A stretch of DNA of 37,991 bases, from contig JAIBBB010000008.1 of assembly GCA_019694905.1 (NCBI GenBank), forward strand, positions 1-37,991, given 5' to 3'. This document shows positions 23,441 to 32,784 of this stretch, piece by piece. This DNA comes from Cyclobacteriaceae bacterium (lineage in GTDB: Bacteria; Bacteroidota; Bacteroidia; Cytophagales; Cyclobacteriaceae). The translations under genes were made by a program, and so were the position numbers. The notes beneath the pieces were generated by a model. It saw nothing but the letters and a program-made list of their open reading frames with translations, searched no databases and was not told the origin of the DNA. How positions within the stretch are numbered: the stretch's first letter is position 1; every line of letters starts with the position of its first letter.

Positions 23441-26400
23441 ATGCTAAATGGTATTATTGATTTTTCCATCCGGAACAAATTCATCGTGGCTATGTGCACC
23501 CTGGCTCTTATTGGCTGGGGCTCCTATTCGGTGACAAAATTGCCCATTGATGCTGTTCCTGATATCACAAACAACCAGGTTCAGATCTTGACCGTTTCGC
23601 CGTCCCTGGCCGCTTCGGAAATTGAGCGCCTGGTGACTTTTCCGGTCGAGCAGACCATGGCAACCATACCCGAGATTTCCGAAATGAGGTCATTCTCGCG
23701 TTTTGGCTTATCCGTAGTCACTATCGTTTTTTCTGAGGATACCGATATCTACTGGGCCCGTCAACAGGTAAATGAGCGCCTTGGTGTTGCCAAATCTCTC
23801 ATCCCTCCAGGATCTGGTACCCCTGAATTGGCGCCGTTGTCGACCGGGTTAAGTGAAATCTATCAGTATGTACTTCGGCCGCTCCCCGGATTTGAAGACC
23901 GGTACTCGGCCATGGATCTTCGCACTGTTCAGGATTGGATCGTGAGAAGACAACTGCTCGGCACGCCCGGGGTGGCAGACGTTAGTTCCTGGGGTGGCAT
24001 GCTCAAACAATACGAAGTGGCTGTTGATCCAAATCGACTCAAGAGCATGGGAGTCGGTGTAAATGAGATTTTTGACGCGCTCCAGCGGAATAATCAAAAT
24101 ACCGGAGGTGCTTACATCGAACAAAAGCCCTACGCCTTCTTCATTCGCAGCGAGGGACTCGCTGAAGGAATTTCCGATATCGAGCGGATTGTTATTCGTG
24201 CCGGGAGTAATGGGACTCCTGTGCTCGTACGGGATGTGGCAAAAGTTCAATTAGGACATGCGATTCGCTACGGTGCGATGACGAACGCAGATCAAGGAGA
24301 AGTGGTTGGTGCTGTCGTGCTGATGTTGAAGGGTGCAAACTCTTCTACCGTTATCACTGCTGTAAAAGAGCGCATTGAACAGATCAAGAAGACACTCCCG
24401 GAAGGAATCGAGATCTACCCTTACCTCGACCGGACCAAACTTGTCAATAACGCGATTAGCACCGTCACCAAAAACCTGGCAGAGGGAGCACTTATTGTGA
24501 TTTTTGTTTTGGTCCTTATGCTTGGGAATATTCGAGCTGGGCTGGTTGTGGCATCGGTCATCCCATTGTCGATGTTGTTTGCCATCAGCATGATGAATCT
24601 CTTTGGTGTCTCTGGAAATCTGATGAGTCTTGGGGCCATTGATTTTGGGCTTATAGTTGACGGTGCCGTTATCATTGTTGAGGCCACCATGCATCACCTT
24701 GGAGCGGCCACCTTTGGTAGGCGGTTGACACAGCAGGAAATGGATCTCGAGGTAAAAGGTTCTGCTCAAACAATGATGCAGTCCGCCGCCTTCGGACAAC
24801 TCATTATCCTGATAGTATACCTACCCATACTTAGCCTCGTGGGTATCGAGGGAAAAATGTTCAGGCCAATGGCTCAAACCGTTGCCTTTGCCATTGTGGG
24901 TGCCTTGATTCTCTCCCTTACATATGTGCCGGTTCTGTCCTCGGTGTTTCTGAGCAAGACAACGGGCACTAAAAAGAACATTTCTGACAGGCTTATTGCA
25001 TTCTTTCATCGCATTTATGAGCCGGTCATCGAGTATGCGCTCCAGCAACGTCCATTGATCGTGAGCCTCTCCATAGGCGCGTTTGTGATCAGTGTCATTC
25101 TTTTCACACTCATGGGGGGCGAATTTATCCCCACGCTTGATGAGGGTGATTTCGCTGTAGAGACCCGAATACTGACGGGCAGTTCGCTGTCTCAAATGGT
25201 TGAAACCATGGAGAAGAGCTCCCGTGTGTTGATCGATAAATTTCCGGAGGTTGAAAACGTAATCTCAAAGATTGGCACTTCTGAAATTCCAACGGATCCC
25301 ATGCCTATTGAAAATGGTGACCTGATTGTTGTTCTGAAAGACCGAAGTGAATGGACAAGTGCCTCTGGTCGCGAGGAGCTCGCCAACAAAATGGCTGCAG
25401 AACTGGAGAGTGCCATGCCCGGCGTCATGTATGGATTTCAACAACCGATTCAAATGCGCTTTAATGAACTTATGACGGGCGCCCGCCAGGATGTGGTTAT
25501 CAAAATATATGGTGAAGACCTGGACCTGCTGGTGCATTATGCCGATGAAGTTGGCAAGATCGCCAGTACGGTTACTGGTGCAGAAGACATCTACATTGAA
25601 CCCGTTGGCGGCCTTCCTCAGATTGTAGTAAAATTCAACAGAAGCAGGCTGGCTATGTACGGATTGAGCGTGGAGGATGTGAATCGGGTTCTAAGAACTG
25701 GCTTTGCCGGTGAATCTGCTGGCTTGGTCTATGAAAAAGAGCGTCGGTTTGATCTGGTGGTACGTCTTGGTTCCGAAAGCCGGCGCCAAATTGAGGATAT
25801 CCGTGGTCTGTTTGTCACAGCCGGCAATGGCGTACAGGTTCCCCTTGAGCAGGTTGCCTCTGTTGGGTTGATTTCTGGTGTCAATCAGATTCAACGTGAT
25901 GATGCAAAGCGGAGAATTGCAATAGGATTCAACGTACGGGGTCGTGATGTAGAGAGCATTGTCACCGAACTGAATCACAAGTTGGCCGGGGGCCTGAAGC
26001 TTGAGCCTGGCTATTATCTGAAGTACGGTGGGGCATTCAAAAATCTCGAAGAAGCCAAAAAGAGACTCATGGTCGCGGTACCCGTAGCACTCTTGCTCAT
26101 TTTCGTACTGCTCTATTTTACATTCAATTCCATACGAGAATCTCTGCTCATTTTCAGCTCAATCCCCCTTGCCTCTATTGGTGGCGTTCTTGCTCTCTGG
26201 GGCCGCGGTATGCCATTCAGCATTTCGGCCGGCGTCGGCTTTATTGCCCTCTTTGGTGTAGCCGTGTTGAATGGCATTGTACTCATTGCTGAATTTAACC
26301 GAATAAAAAGGTCTGAAGATCTCTATCTGTTCGACATTGTTCGAAAAGGAACCAGGGCGAGGTTGCGTCCTGTGCTTATGACTGCACTCGTTGCCTCGCT

Positions 26401-26566
26401 TGGCTTTCTCCCGATGGCTCTCTCAACAACTTCTGGCGCTGAGGTACAGAGACCTCTGGCCACTGTGGTCATTGGAGGTCTTATTACCGCCACGCTGCTG
26501 ACCCTGGTTTTGCTTCCGGTTCTATATACCTATTTCGAAAATCCCATCCGCAAAGAAACCGCCTGA
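23441..26566 (+). CDS. CusA/CzcA family heavy-metal efflux RND pump
   Basis: A 1041-residue inner-membrane proton/metal antiporter of the HME-RND group, the pump of a tripartite efflux complex. The first membrane helix lies near residues 13-32, two large periplasmic loops follow (about 35-335 and 560-870), and further helix groups fall at 340-510, 525-545 and 875-1030. The metal/proton relay signature IDFGLIVDGAVIIVE shows Asp401, Asp407 and Glu414, in the positions known for CzcA (402, 408, 415). This favours divalent cations such as Zn, Co or Cd over monovalent Cu/Ag, though the metal cannot be assigned. It is followed by the channel after 5 nt and then the adaptor, so pump, channel and adaptor come in the order A-C-B. 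Confidence 0.95.
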   Translation: MLNGIIDFSIRNKFIVAMCTLALIGWGSYSVTKLPIDAVPDITNNQVQILTVSPSLAASEIERLVTFPVEQTMATIPEISEMRSFSRFGLSVVTIVFSEDTDIYWARQQVNERLGVAKSLIPPGSGTPELAPLSTGLSEIYQYVLRPLPGFEDRYSAMDLRTVQDWIVRRQLLGTPGVADVSSWGGMLKQYEVAVDPNRLKSMGVGVNEIFDALQRNNQNTGGAYIEQKPYAFFIRSEGLAEGISDIERIVIRAGSNGTPVLVRDVAKVQLGHAIRYGAMTNADQGEVVGAVVLMLKGANSSTVITAVKERIEQIKKTLPEGIEIYPYLDRTKLVNNAISTVTKNLAEGALIVIFVLVLMLGNIRAGLVVASVIPLSMLFAISMMNLFGVSGNLMSLGAIDFGLIVDGAVIIVEATMHHLGAATFGRRLTQQEMDLEVKGSAQTMMQSAAFGQLIILIVYLPILSLVGIEGKMFRPMAQTVAFAIVGALILSLTYVPVLSSVFLSKTTGTKKNISDRLIAFFHRIYEPVIEYALQQRPLIVSLSIGAFVISVILFTLMGGEFIPTLDEGDFAVETRILTGSSLSQMVETMEKSSRVLIDKFPEVENVISKIGTSEIPTDPMPIENGDLIVVLKDRSEWTSASGREELANKMAAELESAMPGVMYGFQQPIQMRFNELMTGARQDVVIKIYGEDLDLLVHYADEVGKIASTVTGAEDIYIEPVGGLPQIVVKFNRSRLAMYGLSVEDVNRVLRTGFAGESAGLVYEKERRFDLVVRLGSESRRQIEDIRGLFVTAGNGVQVPLEQVASVGLISGVNQIQRDDAKRRIAIGFNVRGRDVESIVTELNHKLAGGLKLEPGYYLKYGGAFKNLEEAKKRLMVAVPVALLLIFVLLYFTFNSIRESLLIFSSIPLASIGGVLALWGRGMPFSISAGVGFIALFGVAVLNGIVLIAEFNRIKRSEDLYLFDIVRKGTRARLRPVLMTALVASLGFLPMALSTTSGAEVQRPLATVVIGGLITATLLTLVLLPVLYTYFENPIRKETA

Positions 26567-26571
26567 AAGAA

Positions 26572-27813
26572 ATGACTATCCGGTTCACTACCCCGCTCCT
26601 TTTGACCTGTCTTTGGCTGCCAGGTACTCTGGTCGCGCAGCAGGCTCGTGGTCTCACGCTTGAGGAGTGCGTTGCCCTCGCACAACAAAACAATGCACGA
26701 ATTAAGTCTTCTCAGTATCAGATTGAGTTTTCCCGCGAAAGCCGGAAGGCTGCCAGTGATCTGGGGCGCGCATCGGCTACGTTGATGAGGGGTCAGTACA
26801 ATTCACTCTATACAGACAACAACCTGACGGTGGGGCAGAGCATTCCCTTCCCAACCACAATTATCAGGCAATTCCAATTGGGCGCTGAACAAATACTGGG
26901 CGCTGAACAGTTTCTGAAAGTTCAACAAAACTCGCTTGTGTATGAGGTTCGCTCCGCCTATTATCATCTGCTTTACTTGGAGGCTCAGTCGAAGTTACTG
27001 GTGGCACAGGATTCCCTCTACGAGAACTTTTTTCGGGTCGCATCCGCCAGGTTCAGGACCGGCGAAAGTACTTTGCTTGAACGAACTTCTGCTGAGTCCC
27101 AATGGCTTGAAATAAAGAATCAGGTCCGCGTAAATGCCAGCGATATTGCGATTGCCGAAAATCAACTGCGTGTTCTCTTGCAGATTGATGAACGTGTCCA
27201 TGCATCTGAGGTGCTTCACAAACGTCAATTCGCACTTTTGAGTGACACTGCACTTTCTCAGAATCCGGAAATTCAATGGTGGGCCCAGCAAGTGAAGATC
27301 TCGGCTGCCTCCCACAAGGTTGAGCGCAGCAAAATAATGCCGGATTTGATGGTCGGCGGATTTGTCCAGAGCCTTACCGGTGTTCAGAACATCAACGGCA
27401 TTGACACCTTCTTTCCGTCGTCCAGAAAATTCACTGGGTTTCAGTTTGGCTTGAGTATCCCGCTATGGATTAGACCGCAAATAGCGCGTGCGCGTTCGGC
27501 CGCGATTCAGGAGAAAATCGCTTCTACTAATGCCAATCATTTCTACGTGGTCCTCCGCGGCACATTCGAACAAGGGCTTCAGGAAACAGCAAAGAACAAT
27601 GCTTCTTTGGCGTATTTTGAAGAAAGCGCGCTTGTAAACGCAGCCCTTTTGCTTGATCAGGCCATGAAATCATTTCAAAAGGGAGAAATAGAGTATTTTG
27701 AATACCTCCAGGCTTTACGACAGTCTTTTGGTATTCGTTCAGGGCATCTGCTGGCCCTCAATCTGTATAACCAATCTGTTATCAAACTAGAATTTATTGC
27801 GGGTAGCTTTTGA
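26572..27813 (+). CDS. TolC-type outer-membrane efflux channel
   Basis: A 413-residue outer-membrane factor with a signal peptide (residues 1-22, cleavage after LVA before QQ). It has the two internally repeated helical hairpins of the family: LTLEECVALAQQNNARIKSSQ at the start of the first, and the long helices around FFRVASARFRTGESTLLERTSAESQWLEIKNQVR and FQKGEIEYFEYLQALRQSF. The motif SLPLW-like GLSIPLWIRPQIARA lies in the second half. As TolC/CusC partners do, it should form the exit duct for the RND pump. It begins 5 nt after the pump stop and ends 11 nt before the adaptor start. Confidence 0.93.
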   Translation: MTIRFTTPLLLTCLWLPGTLVAQQARGLTLEECVALAQQNNARIKSSQYQIEFSRESRKAASDLGRASATLMRGQYNSLYTDNNLTVGQSIPFPTTIIRQFQLGAEQILGAEQFLKVQQNSLVYEVRSAYYHLLYLEAQSKLLVAQDSLYENFFRVASARFRTGESTLLERTSAESQWLEIKNQVRVNASDIAIAENQLRVLLQIDERVHASEVLHKRQFALLSDTALSQNPEIQWWAQQVKISAASHKVERSKIMPDLMVGGFVQSLTGVQNINGIDTFFPSSRKFTGFQFGLSIPLWIRPQIARARSAAIQEKIASTNANHFYVVLRGTFEQGLQETAKNNASLAYFEESALVNAALLLDQAMKSFQKGEIEYFEYLQALRQSFGIRSGHLLALNLYNQSVIKLEFIAGSF

Positions 27814-27824
27814 CCCATTCTGCC

Positions 27825-28982
27825 ATGAAACCAACATCGACCCAGTTTTTTTCTTCTATCTTGTTTTTGTTTCAACTGCTGCTTGTTAGCTGTGGCTCCA
27901 AAGAGCAATCTGAAGGTCCTCCCCAGACGGCTACCACCAACAATGAAGTAGCATTGACAGCGGCCCAGTACGGAGTCTTACACCTCGAATTGGGAGGTGT
28001 CACTAAGCATAATCTAAGTGCCAGTATTCAGGCAACTGGAATGCTGGATGTTCCGCCGAAAAACCTTGTGTCCATCTCGGCCCCGCTTGGTGGATTTGTA
28101 AAGAGGACTGAACTTTTACAGGGTATGAAAGTGCAAAGGGGCCAGATTCTGATTACGCTCGAACATCCTGACTATATTCAATTGCAACAAGATTATCTGG
28201 ACGGAAAGAGTCAACTTCTGTTCAGCGAGCTGGAATTCCACCGCCAGGAAGAACTCGCCCGTGAAAACATCAATGCACAGAAAACTCTTCAACAATCCAA
28301 ATCCAGATTTTTGAGTCTTAAGGCACAAGTAGAAGGACTCGCCGCAAAACTTGCCATGATTCACATTGATCCTGCTTCTCTCTCCGATGGAGTCATTCAG
28401 AATGAAGTTAATATTCCTTCTCCCATCGATGGCTATGTGAGTCAGATAAGTGTGAATATCGGCATGCATGTCACGCCGAATGATGTGATGCTCAAAATTG
28501 TTGATACTCAGCACCTGCATGCAGAGGTGCAAGTCTATGAAAAGGATGTCCCCCGCATCAGAGTCGGACAGAAGGCGGTAATTCGACTGTCGAGCGATGC
28601 GAAAGAGAGAATGGCCACCGTTTACCTGATCGGGAAAGAGTTTTCAGCCGATCGTACTGTGCGTGTTCATTGTCACCTGGATCAGGAAGACGCCAGTCTC
28701 ATTCCCGGAAGCTATTTCAATGCCAGTATAGAAACTGGTTCTGAGCTTGTAGCCACGCTTCCCGTTAACGCTATCGTCAACTACGCTGGAAAGCAGTTTG
28801 TTTTCTGGGAAAAAGATTCCGGAAACAAACGCTACCAGTTGGTTCCTGTTAGCACATCGACCAGAAAGGATGACTTCGTGGCTGTGAATTTTGGGGACAG
28901 TCTTTTGCTTAAGGACATTGACGGAAAGATCGTCATCAATGGGTCTTACGACCTGCTGAACCTTCTCCGCAACATCGAGTGA
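27825..28982 (+). CDS. Lipoprotein periplasmic adaptor of RND efflux
   Basis: A 385-residue membrane fusion protein (HlyD/CusB/CzcB type) that links the pump to the channel. The signal sequence ends in the lipobox LLVSC with Cys23, so it should be anchored by lipid. Domains in order: a barrel-sandwich half (VSISAPLGGFVKRTELLQGMKVQRGQILI), a helical hairpin (about 105-165: EELARENINAQKTLQQSK), the second half (IPSPIDGYVSQISVNIGMHV), a beta-barrel (VEKDVPRIRVGQKAVIRLSS-like stretch) and a membrane-proximal domain. The ATG at 27825 is preferred to an in-frame TTG at 27810 because it starts the signal sequence. It ends directly against the converging TPR gene. Confidence 0.94.
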   Translation: MKPTSTQFFSSILFLFQLLLVSCGSKEQSEGPPQTATTNNEVALTAAQYGVLHLELGGVTKHNLSASIQATGMLDVPPKNLVSISAPLGGFVKRTELLQGMKVQRGQILITLEHPDYIQLQQDYLDGKSQLLFSELEFHRQEELARENINAQKTLQQSKSRFLSLKAQVEGLAAKLAMIHIDPASLSDGVIQNEVNIPSPIDGYVSQISVNIGMHVTPNDVMLKIVDTQHLHAEVQVYEKDVPRIRVGQKAVIRLSSDAKERMATVYLIGKEFSADRTVRVHCHLDQEDASLIPGSYFNASIETGSELVATLPVNAIVNYAGKQFVFWEKDSGNKRYQLVPVSTSTRKDDFVAVNFGDSLLLKDIDGKIVINGSYDLLNLLRNIE

Positions 28983-30926
28983 CTAGTTTGGCTTATCCGC
29001 GAAGTCTCCCCGCAGCGCACGATATCGCTTTCTCGCTTCAGCCGCAAAGACACTGCCTGGGTATTGATCAAGGAAAGTCCGATATAGTTCCATAGCCTTT
29101 GACGAAGATCCTTTCTGCCTCTCCCATATTTCTGCTGTCAGAAACAGCGCGTCATCTGCCAGCACATCCTGACCAAATTCATCGAGAATCTTCTGTAGTG
29201 TTTTGAGTGCGTCGTCCGTTTTTCCCATCCTCAGTTGGAGTCCCGCCAGCTTCCAGTATACATCGTCAAGAATGGTTGGAGTCTGATTGAATGCCGGGAT
29301 GTCAAGCGTGACAGAGTCGGTCCTGATACTTGAGTCGGTCTTTGTTCCCCGTTCGAGGGCATCCACAGCGCTGATCGTTACTTGCTTTGGTTCCGTGAAG
29401 TGTACGAGCCGTTTATACGCTTCTGCCGTTTTATTCTGATACAGAAGCAATTCTATTTGTGCAAATTCGCGAAGCGCCGCACCGGTAGTGTCAAAAGTTG
29501 CATTTTCCTTGATTCGCATGCTGAGTTCCATTGCGTCATTGGCGATTTCTCTGGATGTTGCTTCTTTCAGGATATCCAGATGTTGTTGTGCGAGTCTGAA
29601 ATCCCCTTTGTAATAAGAAAGTTTCGCATTGCGCAGTTTGGCTTCGTATCCAAGCGGGGATTCCTTCTGCGTTTTTTCGACCTGGGCGTAAAGCAAGGTC
29701 GCCTCCCATGGTTGATTGACAAGTAGGTAGATATCTCCCAGCTCAAGTCTCGATCTGGATTTCAGTGGCAGTGATACTTTGGGGTTGTTGATCAACTTTT
29801 GCAATTGACTAATTGCCGAATCTTTCTGCGACAGATAAGTTGCAAAAAGCTGCGCCCTGCTGATGGTTGCTTCAAATGCGCTGCTGTTGTCAGGGTAGCG
29901 GAGTATGAAAGATTGATATTCACCGGTTAACTGCCGGACTGAATCCGTGCTCACTGGATAGCTGCGCTTGATTTTACCCTCGCTGGCTTTAATGAGGCCA
30001 AGTCTCGAGGGCAACACCTCTTCAGTATTTGGAAATTCCTTTAATATGTAAGAAAAGCACCGGGTCGCATTCTCATAGTCTCCGTTGTTCAGCGAAATCT
30101 GGCCTATTTCAAAGGATCTGGTATTGGGTTTTCGATATCTCTTGTCATAGGCCCGAGCCTGAATATAAGCCGCATAGAAGTTTTTTTGCTGCAAATGTGT
30201 CCAGATCAGAAGGTCCGCATAAAGCTCTGTGTCCGGATACTCCTGGATGCGCTGGTAGAGAAGTTTTTCCAGCGCCTCCAGCTCGTCCGGCCGGGTTAAC
30301 AGGGCCTGCAGCAGATTCTTGGTGTAATTGACATTGCCCGGGGTTTGTGAGACATATCCAAGGTATTCTGCAACCATTTCATTTTTCTTGCCTTGAAGTC
30401 GATAGATGTTTGCCAGCTCCAGAGTGAATAGCGTCTGGTTCTTATGATATTCTCTTGCTGCCACATAGGCCTGCTGCGCATATTCGATTAATCCATGCTG
30501 CGCCATGTAATCGCAAAATTGCCTGATCTTATACGGTTCATCGAGCAAAGTCCGTGAGAGCGACTTAAGATACTTATCCGCTTTGGGGAGATCTGCCTGC
30601 TTGATATAGATCATTCCCTTGTCCAGCCGATATTGCAAATTATTGGGATCTCTCTTACTCATTCGATCAACAAGATCCTCAGCATCTTTGTATTTTGACT
30701 GATCAATAAGCAACGCAAAATAGTTGGCATAAATCGACGGCGCTGCTACTGAATTCTTGCTTAAGTCCTTGTACAGCTCCAGGGCCTTTTCTCGCTCACC
30801 GCGCAGAAAATAATCATTTGCAACTTGCACATCCTGCTCCGTTTGCGCCATCACACTAGTAGTCATCCACAATAGGTGGAAGACTACTGGTATTAAGTAA
30901 ATTTTAAATAGATACTTAGTACTCAT
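28983..30926 (-). CDS. Exported TPR-repeat protein
   Basis: A 647-residue protein with a signal peptide (residues 1-27, cleavage after VMA before QTEQDV). The whole mature part is made of helical TPR-like repeats: ANDYFLRGEREKALELYKDL, ANYFALLIDQSKYKDAEDLVDRM, QISLNNGDYENATRCFSYILKEFP, LGDIYLLVNQPWEATLLYAQV, LQLRMGKTDDALKTLQKILDEF, and the final SKAMELYRTFLDQYPGSVFAAEARKRYR. It is probably a periplasmic scaffold for protein interaction; no enzyme motif is seen. It is the last gene after the ybeY-mnmG-methyltransferase-Big_5 series but is separated from it by 247 nt. Its stop codon abuts the stop of the adaptor gene with no base between. Confidence 0.9.
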   Translation of the reverse strand: MSTKYLFKIYLIPVVFHLLWMTTSVMAQTEQDVQVANDYFLRGEREKALELYKDLSKNSVAAPSIYANYFALLIDQSKYKDAEDLVDRMSKRDPNNLQYRLDKGMIYIKQADLPKADKYLKSLSRTLLDEPYKIRQFCDYMAQHGLIEYAQQAYVAAREYHKNQTLFTLELANIYRLQGKKNEMVAEYLGYVSQTPGNVNYTKNLLQALLTRPDELEALEKLLYQRIQEYPDTELYADLLIWTHLQQKNFYAAYIQARAYDKRYRKPNTRSFEIGQISLNNGDYENATRCFSYILKEFPNTEEVLPSRLGLIKASEGKIKRSYPVSTDSVRQLTGEYQSFILRYPDNSSAFEATISRAQLFATYLSQKDSAISQLQKLINNPKVSLPLKSRSRLELGDIYLLVNQPWEATLLYAQVEKTQKESPLGYEAKLRNAKLSYYKGDFRLAQQHLDILKEATSREIANDAMELSMRIKENATFDTTGAALREFAQIELLLYQNKTAEAYKRLVHFTEPKQVTISAVDALERGTKTDSSIRTDSVTLDIPAFNQTPTILDDVYWKLAGLQLRMGKTDDALKTLQKILDEFGQDVLADDALFLTAEIWERQKGSSSKAMELYRTFLDQYPGSVFAAEARKRYRALRGDFADKPN

Positions 30927-31173
30927 TATTAGGCGTGTAGAATTGTGGAAATGTCAGCTGATGTGGATTTGTTGAGAAATTGTGGGTGAATATGTTTGCG
31001 AGTAGCAACAATTATAGGGATTGGACAAGTTATAAACGAATGGCGGATGGATTTCGTTGAGCGGTTTTACGTGTAGAACTTGTTTATGAGTTGTTAACTA
31101 GTTTTGCTTTTTCGGCTTTCGTGGTGTTCTGATCCTGGTTTGTGTGGTTTGTGGAAGGTTGTCCACATTCGAT
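30927..31173. other. Intergenic region with DnaA-box-like words; possible origin region
   Basis: This 247-bp gap, the longest in the window, contains no credible ORF. It has several words related to the DnaA box (TTATCCACA or its complement TGTGGATAA): TTGTCCACA at 31159-31167 (8 of 9), TGTGGATTT at 30962-30970 (7 of 9), TGTGGAAAT at 30944-30952 (7 of 9), and looser ones at 30981 and 31143. TGTGGA (31150-31155) and TCCACA (31162-31167) form a perfect inverted repeat with 6 nt between. The GC skew of the plus strand appears to change from negative or neutral on the left to positive on the right of this gap. Use as oriC is a hypothesis only. Confidence 0.3.
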
Positions 31174-32784
31174 CTAGAATTCAAAGGAGATTTCAACTTC
31201 CCAATTGGCCCTGAGTGGGATATCTTGTTGTCTGTCTGAGTTGTAATAGTAGATGAATCTTTCTGGGGGAATTCGGAATGGGTAACTACCTGGGTCCCAT
31301 TTGCCATTTTTGTTTTCGTCTATTAGTGCGCGCAATTTGTAGGTCGTTGCCGGTAAGTTGGTGACTAGGCCACCCTTGAAGTCGGGCATTGAGCGGATGA
31401 TCTTGCCGGTTCCGTCTATTAGCTGGACAATGTAATTGGTTCTTTTTGTTGCCAGTTTAAGGTCGAGTGCAGCAATGTTGTCTGGTTGTATGAGTACAGG
31501 TTTTGTTTGTAGTAGTGCACTGGTGTCGCCTGTGTGACTAAGCAGGAATCCTTGCCTTACTGAAAATGATGCATTCTTCCAGTTGATACTGTCCTTTTTA
31601 TATGAGGTGAGATCTTTCTTAAGCCGAATAAGCTTCGAAAGTGTGTCAATGGAAATGATGGCGTTATGGTAGCCAATAGTGATAGTTGAGTCAATTTCGA
31701 GTTTAACGCTGTCTGTGTTTATGCTGCGAATGGGTTGATTGCTGGATAGGATGATGTCATGGCTTTGGGTGATGAGATTAAGGTCGTTTTGCTCCACCTT
31801 AAGTTTGAGTTTTTCTGGTGCCCGTTGGGTTTTGGAGATTTTGACATAAAAGGTAGTGTCAATCTTTTGTTGGATGCTATCAGTTGCGGTGAGGGATACC
31901 TGCACGCTGTCTGTCAAATTGTTGGCTACGAAGATGTCGATTTGGGTGTGGTCTTCGCCGAATGAGTTGATGAATTTGGTTTGACTTTGAATCGAGTATG
32001 AGGTGATATTCTTTTTAAAGCGAATCTTGTTGACGGGCCCATTTGATTTGATACTTGAGATTTCGATGGGTCTGGAGTCTATGGCCAGGATGGGGATATC
32101 AATAGTTTGGTGAGTGTGAGTGAGGTCGATCGAGTCTTCATAGAAGCCAAATTTCTCAGTTTGTGTGTCAGCTTTGAAGTTTTTATTCTTATCGTCAAAG
32201 CAATAGAGGTGGTATTTACCGGGTTTGAGGTTTCTGATGAAATAGATTCCCTGTTCATTGGTTTTGGCAAAGTACTCGGGGCTGTGCCTGAATACGTTGA
32301 ATGTGTCTGATGAATATATTCCTACAGTAATTTTGTCCCCCGGTTTGTCAGTAAGGAGGTGAGTGACCTTGCCAGATATGGTCATGGTGTCGATGACGGG
32401 TCCGGTGGAAAATGCAAGCTGGATGTCTTCAGCCGTGTTTCCTTCAGTAATGTCCTGGACGGCTTTCCGCAGGGATATGGTGTACGTCGTGTTGGTGGAC
32501 CAGGGCGCATCCGGTTCAATGTACAACCGGTTATTTCTTAATCTGTAGTTGTTTTTTTTGCCTGTTCTGGGAGTGATAATGACTTCTTCTTGAGGGTTGT
32601 TGAGTTTCAACATTTCGTTGAATTCGAAGAGTATTTCTTTGCCGTTATAGTTGGTAGCCTGTGAATTGGGTAGCGACAATAATAATTGGGGGGGAATTGT
32701 GTCTCGTGGTCCACCCTGTGGGCTATTTTGAATTGCACAGGAATTCAGTAGAATGAGGAATGCTAGGTACGGCAGGAACTTCAT
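31174..32784 (-). CDS. Big_5 (Ig-like) domain lipoprotein
   Basis: A 536-residue lipoprotein; the signal sequence ends in LILLNSC with Cys16 lipidated. A Bacterial Ig-like domain of the Big_5 type covers about residues 25-135 (GGPRDTIPPQLL, EILFEFNEMLKL, VIITPRTGK, YTISLRKAVQDITEGNT). A carboxypeptidase-regulatory-like segment follows (SGKVTHLLTDKPGDKITVGIYS, RNLKPGKYHLYCFDDKNKNFKAD). A long beta-rich region ends in a second such motif near the C-terminus (PATTYKLRALIDENKNGKWDPG). It is probably a surface or periplasmic protein of unknown function. Its start overlaps the stop of the upstream methyltransferase gene in ATGA, so translation is likely coupled. Coding DNA here is unusually rich in A and C compared with other genes of the window. 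Confidence 0.88.
   Translation of the reverse strand: MKFLPYLAFLILLNSCAIQNSPQGGPRDTIPPQLLLSLPNSQATNYNGKEILFEFNEMLKLNNPQEEVIITPRTGKKNNYRLRNNRLYIEPDAPWSTNTTYTISLRKAVQDITEGNTAEDIQLAFSTGPVIDTMTISGKVTHLLTDKPGDKITVGIYSSDTFNVFRHSPEYFAKTNEQGIYFIRNLKPGKYHLYCFDDKNKNFKADTQTEKFGFYEDSIDLTHTHQTIDIPILAIDSRPIEISSIKSNGPVNKIRFKKNITSYSIQSQTKFINSFGEDHTQIDIFVANNLTDSVQVSLTATDSIQQKIDTTFYVKISKTQRAPEKLKLKVEQNDLNLITQSHDIILSSNQPIRSINTDSVKLEIDSTITIGYHNAIISIDTLSKLIRLKKDLTSYKKDSINWKNASFSVRQGFLLSHTGDTSALLQTKPVLIQPDNIAALDLKLATKRTNYIVQLIDGTGKIIRSMPDFKGGLVTNLPATTYKLRALIDENKNGKWDPGSYPFRIPPERFIYYYNSDRQQDIPLRANWEVEISFEF

Noticed and set aside
31063..31078. A parS-like word in the 31-kb gap (GGTTTTACGTGTAGAA)
   Set aside because: Only about 11 of 16 bases agree with parS and the palindrome is broken in both arms.
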